Positions 1 to 7,664 of a DNA stretch of 26,764 nucleotides are shown one piece after another. Both the position numbers and the translations under genes were made by a program. Within the stretch, counting starts at the first letter, position 1; each line of letters begins with the position of its first letter. The notes under the pieces were generated by a model. It did no database searches and was not told the origin of the DNA. It saw only the letters and a program-made list of their open reading frames with translations. The stretch comes from an uncultured Rhodospirillales bacterium (GTDB taxonomy: Bacteria; Pseudomonadota; Alphaproteobacteria; Acetobacterales; Acetobacteraceae). The stretch is from assembly GCA_903844785.1 (NCBI GenBank), contig CAIMVB010000189.1, positions 1 to 26,764 of the forward strand, in the 5' to 3' direction.

Positions 1-12
1 CATTGAAGGGCG

Positions 13-819
13 CTATTCCTTCACGCCTGGATAGACCGCCCCGTAATACCGGCGCAGTTCTGCAATCTGCGCCGGTGGAGGCTGGCCATAGGCCCCGCGC
101 CGGCTGGTAAAGCGCCCGCCCATGGCGCGCTTTAGCTTCACCGCCGCCTGCCCCTGCTGCACCAGCGCCAGCGGCCCGCAAAGCACCGGCGCGCCGCGCG
201 CGGTTTCATGCACCCCGGCTTCAAAAAGCAGCACCATGGCAACGCCCACTGCCGGGATTACCACCTCTGCCCCACGCGCTACGCAATCCTCGGCGGCTTT
301 ATGGAATTGGGCCAATACTGAATCCCGCACCGGGCCGGGCGAAAAAGCGGCCTCCAGATCCGTCAGCTTCGCCACATCCATGCGCGCCGTGGCGGCCACC
401 CGCCCGGCCAGGCCATAGGCGCGGATATTTTCAGCCACGCGCGCTTCATGCTTGTCATTGGAAAACACAATGCCGATGGAAGCGCCCATCTGGCAGGCGG
501 TCAGCAGCGCGGATTCACATAGGCCCAGCACGGGAATCCCCGCGATTTCACGCGCAATGCGCAGCCCAGGGTCAACGATATTGCCGAGCAATACGGCATC
601 AAACCCCTCAGCCTCGGCGCGAGCCACGTTTTCCAGCACTTCGCCGGTTTCGATGAATTCCAGGTAGCGATACTGGTCGCCAATGCCGCCGCGCTGTTCG
701 ATGCCATGGATGGCGATTTCTGTGCCCGGATCGGCGGTGGCATCCAAAAGCCGCCGCAGCGCCTTGGCATAGGTTGGCCAGGCGCCCGGCCGGGTCAGGG
801 ATTGGTACCAAAGCTTCAT
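13..819 (-). CDS. Asp/Glu/hydantoin racemase-family protein
   Basis: The 268-residue protein has the fold signature of the Asp/Glu/hydantoin racemase superfamily: an N-terminal beta-strand start, GNIVDPGLRIAR near residue 80, and GLCESALLTA with a candidate catalytic cysteine at C101. Canonical members use two cysteines as paired acid/base. Here the expected second site, around residues 188-193 (IPAVGV), has no cysteine; C214 lies further on in VLCGPLALVQQG. It may therefore not be a simple racemase; maleate isomerase- or decarboxylase-like chemistry is possible. It is cytoplasmic, with no signal peptide. It is transcribed divergently from the cupin gene, with about 100 bp between the starts. 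A CAT at 1-3, nine bases past the stop, could be the ATG of a following - strand gene outside the window. The family call is solid; the substrate is unknown. Confidence 0.8.
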   Translation of the reverse strand: MKLWYQSLTRPGAWPTYAKALRRLLDATADPGTEIAIHGIEQRGGIGDQYRYLEFIETGEVLENVARAEAEGFDAVLLGNIVDPGLRIAREIAGIPVLGLCESALLTACQMGASIGIVFSNDKHEARVAENIRAYGLAGRVAATARMDVAKLTDLEAAFSPGPVRDSVLAQFHKAAEDCVARGAEVVIPAVGVAMVLLFEAGVHETARGAPVLCGPLALVQQGQAAVKLKRAMGGRFTSRRGAYGQPPPAQIAELRRYYGAVYPGVKE

Positions 820-921
820 CGCATCGCCCCGTTATTTCCCTGCTGATAGCGCCCGATTCCCTGTTCCGCGTCCAGCCCTGGCCCCCTCCCACAGGGCGGC
901 GCTTGTCTGATATAAGGGCGC

Positions 922-2130
922 ATGAGCATGACCCTGGCCGATATCCTGGCGCCATTGTCGCCAGAACGCTTCTTCGCCGAATATTATGACCAGCAACCGC
1001 TGCATCTGCCGGGGGCTGCGGAAAAATTCGCCGCCGTGCTGGATTGGGGCGGCATTAATCGCCTGCTTGGCATGACGCATATCTGGTCTGAACGCAGCCT
1101 GAAGCTGGTGCTGGACAGCAATTCGATCCCGCCCGCGCAATATAGCCAAAGCGCCATGTCCCGAGACGGCGCGACCACGCTGCAACCCATCGCGGCCAAG
1201 GTGCAGGAATGGGTGGCGCGCGGCGCATCTGTTGTGATGAATGATGTGGATAGTCTGACGCCGGGCTTGGCGGGTGTTTCCGCCGCGCTGGAAGGTGCTG
1301 GCCTCGGTAAGGCGCAGGCGAATGTCTATATCTCCTGGCAAAGCCATAAGGCGTTTCACGCGCATTACGATACGCATGATGTCTGGGCCGTGCAGGTCGA
1401 AGGCGAAAAGACCTGGAATATCTGGGAAGGCCGCGCGGAATGGCCGGTGCCGCATGCAATCTTTCGCGGTCAGCCACAGGAATTTCATGAAAAGGCCAAG
1501 GGCGCTTTGCGCTTCAAGGCGCATTTGAAAAAGGGCGATCTGCTCTATCTGCCGCGCGGCTGGTATCATGATGCTTTGGCCGAAGCGCCCAATTCCGTTC
1601 ACATCGCCTATGGCGTGCATGCGCCGATGGGTGTTGATTTCATGGGCCTGCTCACCGAACGCGCGTTTCACGATGCGGAATTCCGCAAGCCCCTGCCGCG
1701 GCAGGATGGTTCGGCGGCGGCGAAATATGCGCTGACGCAACGCGCCGCTTTGCTCGGTCAACGTATCGGGGAATGGGCACGTGATCCGAAATTCCTGCAA
1801 GCCGTCGAAAATTTCCTGGGCAATTACCGCTATGAACGCGGCGGTTATGATTTGCTGGCCGCGCGCGGCGCTGCCCCGGCCGCCGAAGCGGGCGGCGGCG
1901 ATGCGTTTCGTGTGCGGCCCAATGTAAAGACCGTGCGGCGCGGCGCCGAATATGGGCTGCGTACCGAAATGGGCGTGCTGGCCATCAACGCACATGAAGT
2001 TGAAGCGGCCGCCTGGATCATCACCCAGCCCAGTATTACGGAAGCCTCTCTGGCCCTGGCCTTCCCGGGCGCCAATGTGGCGGCGCTGATTGAAAGGCTC
2101 CGTACGGCGGAAATCCTGTTACCGGCATGA
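922..2130 (+). CDS. JmjC/cupin_4-domain oxygenase (ribosomal oxygenase-like)
   Basis: The 402-residue protein resembles the cupin_4/JmjC 2-oxoglutarate- and Fe(II)-dependent oxygenases, which include the bacterial 50S L16 arginine hydroxylase RoxA/YcfD. The iron-binding HxD motif is visible as H148-Y-D150, inside FHAHYDTHDVWAVQVEGEKTW. The third ligand is probably H216 in LYLPRGWYHDA, followed by SVHIAY typical of the fold. The C-terminal third should form the dimerisation and winged-helix part. The length fits the family (about 370-400). The start at 922 has AAGGGCGC just upstream. The 3' end overlaps the next ATG as ATGA, which suggests translational coupling. The target (ribosomal protein or other) is not shown by the sequence. 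Confidence 0.85.
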   Translation: MSMTLADILAPLSPERFFAEYYDQQPLHLPGAAEKFAAVLDWGGINRLLGMTHIWSERSLKLVLDSNSIPPAQYSQSAMSRDGATTLQPIAAKVQEWVARGASVVMNDVDSLTPGLAGVSAALEGAGLGKAQANVYISWQSHKAFHAHYDTHDVWAVQVEGEKTWNIWEGRAEWPVPHAIFRGQPQEFHEKAKGALRFKAHLKKGDLLYLPRGWYHDALAEAPNSVHIAYGVHAPMGVDFMGLLTERAFHDAEFRKPLPRQDGSAAAKYALTQRAALLGQRIGEWARDPKFLQAVENFLGNYRYERGGYDLLAARGAAPAAEAGGGDAFRVRPNVKTVRRGAEYGLRTEMGVLAINAHEVEAAAWIITQPSITEASLALAFPGANVAALIERLRTAEILLPA

Positions 2131-2558
2131 AGCGCGTGCTGCTGTTGGTGTTGGGCGCCGCCTTCGCCGCCCTGCCCGCCCTGGCCCAGCAGCGCAGCTT
2201 TTCCTGCGTAGGCGCAGAAAAGCTGGAAGATGATGTGTTTTCGCTCGCCTTTCAGCGTGGCAGCGCAAAGCTTACGGAAGCCGCGCGTTCCCCGCTTGCC
2301 GCCGCGATTGAAGCGGCGCTGGCGGCACCAGACCGCAATATCTGCATTCTGGGCCATGCCGGGCAGGAAGGCGGCGCCAGCACGTCCATTCAATTGGCCG
2401 CGCAACGCGCCCGGGCCGTGACCAATGCCATGGCCGCCCAGGGCGTGGGGGTGGAAAGGCTGCGGGCAGAGGCACGGAGCGCCCAGTTCAGCCCGGCCAT
2501 TCGGGCTGCCGAACCTCCTTCGCGAACGGTAACAATTGTGCTCATGCCGGCCCCGTGA
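2127..2558 (+). CDS. Small secreted OmpA-like protein
   Basis: The 143-residue protein starts with a clear Sec signal peptide (MKR, hydrophobic core, ALA-QQ cleavage near residue 20). Residues about 35-135 look like an OmpA C-terminal domain: FQRGSAKLTEAA, then ICILGHAG, then IQLAAQRARAVTNAMAAQGV, matching the N-x2-LS-x2-RA-x2-V-x3-L pattern. The arginine of the RA motif is kept. The aspartate that in OmpA contacts diaminopimelate (GxTD) is replaced, the sequence reading GHAGQEGG, so peptidoglycan binding may be weak or lost. The ATG overlaps the stop of the cupin gene (ATGA). It is probably periplasmic. The role is unknown; the domain call is moderate. Confidence 0.72.
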   Translation: MKRVLLLVLGAAFAALPALAQQRSFSCVGAEKLEDDVFSLAFQRGSAKLTEAARSPLAAAIEAALAAPDRNICILGHAGQEGGASTSIQLAAQRARAVTNAMAAQGVGVERLRAEARSAQFSPAIRAAEPPSRTVTIVLMPAP

Positions 2559-2651
2559 AGCGCTTTTGGGCTTGCCCCGCCCGGTGCGGAGCGCCAGAAG
2601 GGGGGCAGGAAAAGCAGGCCGATTCGTGGCCAAAATGAAGGAGAAGCGCCG
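2559..2651. other. Short intergenic spacer in the cupin-fasciclin run
   Basis: This 93-bp gap separates the OmpA-like gene from the fasciclin gene. It holds a possible weak stem (GCGCT at 2560-2564 with AGCGC further on) and the ribosome binding site AAGGAG at 2637-2642 of the next gene. No T-tract follows the stem, so I do not call a terminator. Confidence 0.4.
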
Positions 2652-3158
2652 GTGTTAACGCGTCGTTCCCTGTTTGCGATTGGCGGTGCCGCCCTGCTGT
2701 TGAATGGCTGCGAACGCGCCCTGCCGGATGGCCGCTTCCCGCTGATGGAAGTGATGGGCGCTGAGCCCAATCTCTCCAATTTCCGCGCTGCGCTGCGCAG
2801 TTCTGGCCTGGCTTCGGAATTATTCGACCGCCCCGGCATTTATACCGTGCTGGCGCCAACCGACCTCGCCTGGTCTGGCGCGCCGGAGCGTATCCGCCGT
2901 GGCGAACGCGAAGCGTTGCTGGGCCTGATCGCGGGTGGGCGTCTGCGCTTGCCGGATATCCAGGCGCGCGGTGGGCGCATCCGGATGTTGAGCGGTAATG
3001 ATGTGCGCGTGGTTGGCGGCACGCCTGAGAATCCCCGTATTCAGGGCGCGCGCGCTGGTCAGGCGCCTTCGGGCGCTTCGGCCACTATCATTCGCCCCAA
3101 TCTGCTGGCGAGTAACGGCGTGGTGCATATTGTAGAAGGCGTGCTGATCCCGGCGTGA
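2652..3158 (+). CDS. Fasciclin (FAS1) domain lipoprotein
   Basis: The 168-residue protein begins at a GTG codon preceded by AAGGAG with 9 nt spacing, which fixes the start. The N-terminus carries a twin-arginine-like motif (TRRSLFAIGG) leading into a lipobox (LNGC), with C20 the expected lipidated residue. A single FAS1 domain follows: FRAALRSSGLASELFDRPGIYTVLAPTDLAW near residues 40-75, and the closing H2-like block ASNGVVHIVEGVLIPA at the C-terminus. FAS1 domains mediate adhesion or protein-protein contacts at the cell surface. The middle segment is short compared with standard FAS1. The stop overlaps the GTG of the next gene (GTGA). Confidence 0.88.
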   Translation: MLTRRSLFAIGGAALLLNGCERALPDGRFPLMEVMGAEPNLSNFRAALRSSGLASELFDRPGIYTVLAPTDLAWSGAPERIRRGEREALLGLIAGGRLRLPDIQARGGRIRMLSGNDVRVVGGTPENPRIQGARAGQAPSGASATIIRPNLLASNGVVHIVEGVLIPA

Positions 3159-3796
3159 CGCAAGGCGCGGCAGGCGTATTCAGCACTTTCCCCCGGCGCG
3201 CCGTTCTTGGCGCGCTTCTTTCGCTGCCTGCGCTGGCTTTTGCCAGCGAAACCCCTTTTCGTGTGCTGGTAGTCAGCAATGGCTGGCATAGCGGCATAGC
3301 GCTGGCGCGCGCTGATGTGCCGGAAGGCATCATCCCCGAAATCGCCGATTTCCCCCATGCCCGGTTTTTTGAATTCGGTTGGGGCGATGCGGAGTTTTAC
3401 CCGGCGCAGGAAGCTGGCGCCTGGCTTGCACTGCGCGCAGCCTTTCCGGGCCCGGCAGTGCTGCATTTGGCCGGATTGCCGGATCACCCAGCGCGGCTTT
3501 GGCCCAATGTCACTATCCTATCCTTCGCGGTTAGCGCGGATGGCTTGCGCCGTTTGTTGGTATATCTGCGCCAGAGTTTCCACCGCGCCGGGGCGGGGCG
3601 CGCAGTGGTCTCCGCACGCGGCATCTATCCCTTCAGCCTATTCTATCCGGCGATGGGGCGGTTCCATGTGTTCAATACGTGCAATAGTTGGACCGCGCAG
3701 GCGCTTACCGCCATGGGCCTGCCGGCATCGCTTGGCGGGGTGAATACTGCGGAAGATCTGGTGGCGCGTATTCGCCCATACGCGCTGGCTGAATAA
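3155..3796 (+). CDS. DUF2459/TIGR02117-family exported protein
   Basis: The 213-residue protein matches the DUF2459/TIGR02117 family through VLVVSNGWHSGIALA near residue 38, FPHARFFEFGWGDAEFY near residue 65, and FHVFNTCNSWTAQALTAMGLPA near the C-terminus. The conserved histidine (NGWH) and the NTCNxW cysteine suggest a papain-like catalytic pair, which is an inference. An RR-AVLGALLSLPALAFA segment acts as a signal peptide or N-terminal anchor. The GTG start overlaps the TGA of the fasciclin gene, so the two are probably translationally coupled. The function is unknown; the family was first noted near urease genes, but no urease gene is present here. Confidence 0.8.
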   Translation: MTQGAAGVFSTFPRRAVLGALLSLPALAFASETPFRVLVVSNGWHSGIALARADVPEGIIPEIADFPHARFFEFGWGDAEFYPAQEAGAWLALRAAFPGPAVLHLAGLPDHPARLWPNVTILSFAVSADGLRRLLVYLRQSFHRAGAGRAVVSARGIYPFSLFYPAMGRFHVFNTCNSWTAQALTAMGLPASLGGVNTAEDLVARIRPYALAE

Positions 3797-3803
3797 CTCA
3801 GCC
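3787..3803. terminator. Hairpin spanning two convergent stop codons
   Basis: GGCTGA (3787-3792) pairs perfectly with TCAGCC (3798-3803) around a 5-nt loop. The stem contains or touches both stop codons: TAA at 3794-3796 for the + gene and TCA at 3798-3800 for the - gene. It lacks a long T-tract, so it is a weak, possibly bidirectional transcript-end structure. Confidence 0.4.
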
Positions 3804-4571
3804 TTCCTTCGCCTCACCTATGGGGGGCGCTTCGCGCGTCATGCCGGCCAGCACTTCCGCCACATGGCGCACCTTCACGGAAGACCCTTCGCGCTTTAGC
3901 CGCCCGGCCATATTCAACAGGCAGCCCATATCCCCGGCCAGCAAGGTACCCGCACCGGTCGCTTGAATATCGCGGCATTTATCTGTGACCATGCGCACGG
4001 AAATATCTGGATATTTCACGCAGAAAGTTCCGCCAAAGCCACAGCAGATTTCCGGTTCCGCCAATTCAATCAGGCTTAAGCCTTCAACACTGTTCAGCAA
4101 TTTGCGGGGCTGCGCCTTCACGCCCATCTCACGCAGGCCAGAGCAGGAATCATGATAGGTCACGCTGCCATCCAGCCGCGCAGCCACTTTTTCCATGCCC
4201 ATCACATCGGTCAGGAAGGAAACCAATTCATGCGTGCGCGCGGCAAGCGCTTCAGATTTACCGCGATAATGCGGGTCATCATCAAATAGCGCTGGGTAGT
4301 GATGCGCGATCATGCCGGCGCAGGAACCGGAAGGCGCCACCACGTAATCATAGCCCTGAAAGGCATCCACCACCGCGCGCGCCAGCGCTTTGGCATTGGC
4401 GCGATCGCCGGAATTATAGGCGGGCTGGCCGCAGCAGGTTTGGCTGGGCGGCACTTCCACCAGGCAGCCGGCTTCTTCCAGCAGCTTGATGGCGGCAAAG
4501 CCAACATTGGGCCGATAGAGGTCCACCAGGCAGGTGACAAAAAGTGCGATGCGCGGGCGGGCTTGGGTCAT
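3798..4571 (-). CDS. LutA/LldE-like (Fe-S)-binding cysteine-rich protein
   Basis: The 257-residue protein has two CCG cysteine-rich domains of the LutA/LldE (YkgE) family: SQTCCGQPAYNSG (C46, C47) with SGSCAG (C84), and PEICCGFGGTFCVKYPDIS (C176, C177, C184) with YHDSCSGLRE (C143). In LutABC this subunit helps oxidise L-lactate to pyruvate in the cytoplasm; related subunits occur in glycolate oxidase and heterodisulfide reductase. No lutB or lutC gene is in the window, so its partner must be elsewhere or its role differs. It is the last gene of a - strand run, 49 bp after the SirB1-like gene. No clear ribosome binding site precedes the ATG. Confidence 0.85.
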   Translation of the reverse strand: MTQARPRIALFVTCLVDLYRPNVGFAAIKLLEEAGCLVEVPPSQTCCGQPAYNSGDRANAKALARAVVDAFQGYDYVVAPSGSCAGMIAHHYPALFDDDPHYRGKSEALAARTHELVSFLTDVMGMEKVAARLDGSVTYHDSCSGLREMGVKAQPRKLLNSVEGLSLIELAEPEICCGFGGTFCVKYPDISVRMVTDKCRDIQATGAGTLLAGDMGCLLNMAGRLKREGSSVKVRHVAEVLAGMTREAPPIGEAKEG

Positions 4572-4620
4572 GGGGATAGAATAGCCTTGCCGATGCCTGC
4601 TGGCGATATGGGGTGGCGCT

Positions 4621-5472
4621 TCAATTCAGCCGCTGGCGCAATTCTATGGCCAGGGCGCGGACCCGGGCGGCGGCTTCGCCTTCCGGCACTAATTCCAGGA
4701 AGCGATCCAGGCAGCCCAAAGCCGCGCCAATGCGTTCCAGGCGCTGGTTCATCAGCCCCGCTTCGCGCCATAGCGCGGCTTGGTCCGGCGCCAGGCGCAG
4801 CATATCTTCCGTGGCGGCCAGGGCGGTCTTGATTTCGCCCGAACGCAAGCGCCGAAGCTTGATGTTGTTTTGCAGGCGCAGCAGCACTTCGCGCCGCGTC
4901 ATGGGGCGCAGCACGCCTGGGCGCAATTCAGCCTTTTCGCCTTCCACGCGCTTGATCAGGGCGCGCAAATCCTGCGCTTCCAGTACCTTGCCGCCGGCAA
5001 AGACATCCAGAATCAGCTTGCCGCGCGGGCCTTCCAAGGCCAGCAGGAAATGGCCGGGGAAATCCACCCCATAAGCGGCCCAGCCCGCAGCATCCGCCGC
5101 ATGCAGCCACAAAATGCCCAGCGCCACGGGCAGACCACGCCGGCGTTCCACCACGCGGATCAGATTGGCATTGGCCATATCCTCATAGGTCTCGGAATCG
5201 CCCTGATAGCCAAAGCGCCCATGCAACGCCTCGGCCAGTATCAACCGGCGCGCTTCCAGGTCACCCTTATCCGCCTTGCTATCCAGCGTGGCGGCTTCCA
5301 CCACGCTGCGCGCGATATCAGTAAAATGCGCCGCCACTTGGCGCCAATCGGCATCAGGCGCATCCACCCGAGCCAATTGCAACGCTACCGCCGCGATATC
5401 GAGTTCCGCATCGGGCAAATTGCCGGCGGCTTCTATCGCGCTGCGTGGTTCGGGGGCGTGGATGGTGGTCAT
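4621..5472 (-). CDS. SirB1-family transglutaminase-like/TPR protein
   Basis: The 283-residue protein matches the SirB1 family. The N-terminal and middle part (residues about 60-190) is the transglutaminase-like region with FGYQGDSETYEDMANANLIRVVERRRGLPVALGILWL and AYGVDFPGHFLLAL; the C-terminal 80 residues form TPR-like helices (ALAATEDMLRLAPDQAALWREAGLMNQR). The catalytic cysteine of true transglutaminases is not evident, which is common in this family. It sits between hemW and the LutA-like gene on the same strand. The biochemical function of SirB1 proteins is not settled. The start is the first ATG and has no strong ribosome binding site. Confidence 0.82.
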   Translation of the reverse strand: MTTIHAPEPRSAIEAAGNLPDAELDIAAVALQLARVDAPDADWRQVAAHFTDIARSVVEAATLDSKADKGDLEARRLILAEALHGRFGYQGDSETYEDMANANLIRVVERRRGLPVALGILWLHAADAAGWAAYGVDFPGHFLLALEGPRGKLILDVFAGGKVLEAQDLRALIKRVEGEKAELRPGVLRPMTRREVLLRLQNNIKLRRLRSGEIKTALAATEDMLRLAPDQAALWREAGLMNQRLERIGAALGCLDRFLELVPEGEAAARVRALAIELRQRLN

Positions 5473-5524
5473 TGGGGTTAAGTTTACGTCTTATTCAGGG
5501 GCGATCAAGTTTTATCGGCCTTGG

Positions 5525-6676
5525 TCAGCGCAGCAGTAGCGGCAGCATTGAATCAAGCCGCAAAAGCCCCTCATCAGTCGCGCAAAGCCGATTATTTTCG
5601 CTCCAGAGGAGATAGTTTTCCTCCAGGCATGCGGTCAGCATGGTGGGATCGATCACTTCCGCGAAGGATAGCCCAGCGCGGGCTTCGATTCGACTGGGGT
5701 CGATCCCTTCTGTCAGACGAAGCCCCATCAACATGGCTTCGCGGCCAACTTCTTGGGGGCTGAGGGTTTCGCATTCCACCGCCGCATGGCCTTGGGCTTC
5801 CACCAAGCGCAGCCATTCTTCCGGTGCGCGGTGGCGGCGCGAAGCCTGAATGCGCCCATCACGCAGCACACGTTGATGTGCGCCAGCGCCAATGCCCAGG
5901 TAATCGCCATAGCGCCAATAGGCCAAATTATGTCGGCTTTCCGCGCCTGGCTTGGCGTAATTGCTGATCTCATAGGCCTGCAAGCCAAAGCGCGCGGCTT
6001 CCTCAGCGGTGGCCAGATAAAGCCGCGCCGCATCGTCTTCCGCGGGCAACGCAAAGGCGCCGCGGCGATAGAGCGTTTCAAACTGCGTGCCCGGTTCAAT
6101 GGTCAGCTGATAAAGCGAGAGATGATCCGCCGCGAGTGCCAAAGCCTCACGCAATTCCGCCCGCCAGGAAGCTTCCTGCTGGCCAGGGCGCGCATAGATC
6201 AAATCAAAGGAAAGGCGCGGGAAAATACCGCGCGCGGCTTCCAGTGCGGCAATCGCCTGCGCCACATCATGCTTGCGGCCAAGAAAGCCCAGCGCTTCGG
6301 CATTCAAGGATTGCACGCCAAGGCTTGCGCGATTGACGCCGGCTTGCCGAAATGCCGAAAGCTTCGCTGCCTCCACGCTGGTTGGGTTGGCTTCCAGCGT
6401 GATTTCGATATCGGGTAGCGGGTCGAAGAAAGCCGAAGCATCTTCTATCAGCACGGCGACGGTTTCCGGCGCCATCAGGCTTGGCGTGCCGCCGCCGAAG
6501 AAAATACTCGCCAAGGGGCGGCGGCCGATTAGTGCGGCTTCATATGCCAATTCGCGGCGTAGCGCGGCACGGAAGCGCGCTTCATCTACCCTGTCGCGGA
6601 CATGGGAATTGAAGTCGCAATAAGGGCATTTGGCCGCGCAAAACGGCCAATGAATGTAAAGTGCAAGCGGTTCCAC
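5525..6676 (-). CDS. hemW: HemW, radical-SAM haem chaperone
   Basis: The 383-residue protein is a HemN-like radical SAM enzyme of the HemW type. It starts directly with YIHWPFCAAKCPYCDFNSH, giving the CxxxCxxC cluster ligands C13, C17 and C20. FFGGGTPSLM, GVQSLNAEALGFLGRKH and SFDLIYARPGQ follow, with the HemN_C domain at the C-terminus. The length (E. coli HemW about 378) and the short N-terminus favour HemW over HemN coproporphyrinogen dehydrogenase. HemW binds haem and passes it to respiratory apoproteins. The start is GTG with AAAGG 6 nt upstream. In many proteobacteria hemW follows rdgB; here it lies 14 bp after a Bug receptor gene. Confidence 0.92.
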   Translation of the reverse strand: MEPLALYIHWPFCAAKCPYCDFNSHVRDRVDEARFRAALRRELAYEAALIGRRPLASIFFGGGTPSLMAPETVAVLIEDASAFFDPLPDIEITLEANPTSVEAAKLSAFRQAGVNRASLGVQSLNAEALGFLGRKHDVAQAIAALEAARGIFPRLSFDLIYARPGQQEASWRAELREALALAADHLSLYQLTIEPGTQFETLYRRGAFALPAEDDAARLYLATAEEAARFGLQAYEISNYAKPGAESRHNLAYWRYGDYLGIGAGAHQRVLRDGRIQASRRHRAPEEWLRLVEAQGHAAVECETLSPQEVGREAMLMGLRLTEGIDPSRIEARAGLSFAEVIDPTMLTACLEENYLLWSENNRLCATDEGLLRLDSMLPLLLR

Positions 6677-6690
6677 GCGCTGCCTTTAGC

Positions 6691-7653
6691 CTATTCCAGC
6701 TTCACGCCGGAAGCCTCCACCACCGGCAGCCACAGCGCCAATTGCGCCTGCCAGAAGGTGTTGAAATCAGCGGCACTGCTGCCCACCGGATCGGTGCCGG
6801 CTTCCACCAGCTTTTGCGCAATGGCCGGGTTAGCCACAGCGGCGCGCGTGGCGGCTTCCAGCCGCGCGATCTGCGCGGGCGGTGTCGCCTTATGGACGAA
6901 AATGCCCATGAAATTCATGATCTCGAAATCCGGCAGCCCTTGCTCGATCGCGGTCGGCATATCGGGCAGCAAGGGACTTCTTTCGCGCGACAGCACCGCG
7001 AGTGCGCGAATGGACCCGGCACGCACATGCTGCTGTTGCGATGCAATGCCCTCAGTCAGGAAATCCACATTGCCCGCCATCATATCGGCAAATACCAAGC
7101 CCGCACCGCGATAGGGCACGTGTTCCGCCGTGGTATTGGTACGCATATTCAGCAGGTGGGACCCCAGATGATTGATCCCGCCGGTGCCGGAAGAACCATA
7201 GGTCAGCCGCCCAGGCCGCGCGCGCATCAGCGCAATGAATTCCTGCAAATTCTGCGCGGGCACATGCTTGCCCACCGTCAGCAGCATCGGCATCGAAATC
7301 ACTTGCGACACCGGCGCGAAACCATTGCGCGGGTCCTGCCGCGGGTTCTTCACCATGCCGGCATTCAGCACCGCATTGGTGATGGTAAACAGCGTAATGG
7401 TCTGCCCATCCGCCGGTGCCCCCAGCACGGCCTCCGCCCCCAAAATCCCGGCGGCGCCGCCGCGATTTTCCACGACAACGGGCGCACCGCCCAGCGCTTC
7501 CTGCATGCCCGGTGCCAGGATGCGGCCAATCACATCTGTCGCCCCGCCTGGCGCGAAGGGGATCACCATGCGGATTGGCGCGCCTTGCGCGCGTACCGAA
7601 AGCGCGGGCGCAGCCAGCAGCGCGCCCAGTATCACATCACGGCGTTTCATCAT
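6691..7653 (-). CDS. Bug/TctC-family periplasmic solute receptor (1)
   Basis: The 320-residue protein belongs to the tripartite tricarboxylate transporter receptor (Bug/TctC) family. The signal peptide MMKRRDVILGALLAAPALSV has an RR motif. The mature part opens with IRMVIPFAPGGATDVIGRIL, the usual ligand-loop signature, followed by VVVENRGGAAGILGAEAV and LTYGSSGTGGINHLGSHLL, which are typical of the family. These receptors bind small carboxylates or amino acids in the periplasm. It starts 11 bp after the stop of the Ldh2-type gene upstream, so the two are probably one operon. No tctA/tctB genes are in the window. The ligand is unknown. Confidence 0.9.
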   Translation of the reverse strand: MMKRRDVILGALLAAPALSVRAQGAPIRMVIPFAPGGATDVIGRILAPGMQEALGGAPVVVENRGGAAGILGAEAVLGAPADGQTITLFTITNAVLNAGMVKNPRQDPRNGFAPVSQVISMPMLLTVGKHVPAQNLQEFIALMRARPGRLTYGSSGTGGINHLGSHLLNMRTNTTAEHVPYRGAGLVFADMMAGNVDFLTEGIASQQQHVRAGSIRALAVLSRERSPLLPDMPTAIEQGLPDFEIMNFMGIFVHKATPPAQIARLEAATRAAVANPAIAQKLVEAGTDPVGSSAADFNTFWQAQLALWLPVVEASGVKLE

Positions 7654-7664
7654 GGCGGGTTTCC

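Noticed and set aside
1..3. ATG on the - strand at the window edge
   Set aside because: It could begin a gene after the racemase-family gene, but only one codon is visible and the ribosome binding site is weak.
832..1995. 387-codon open frame on the - strand
   Set aside because: It is antisense to the well-supported cupin oxygenase and shows no recognisable domain.
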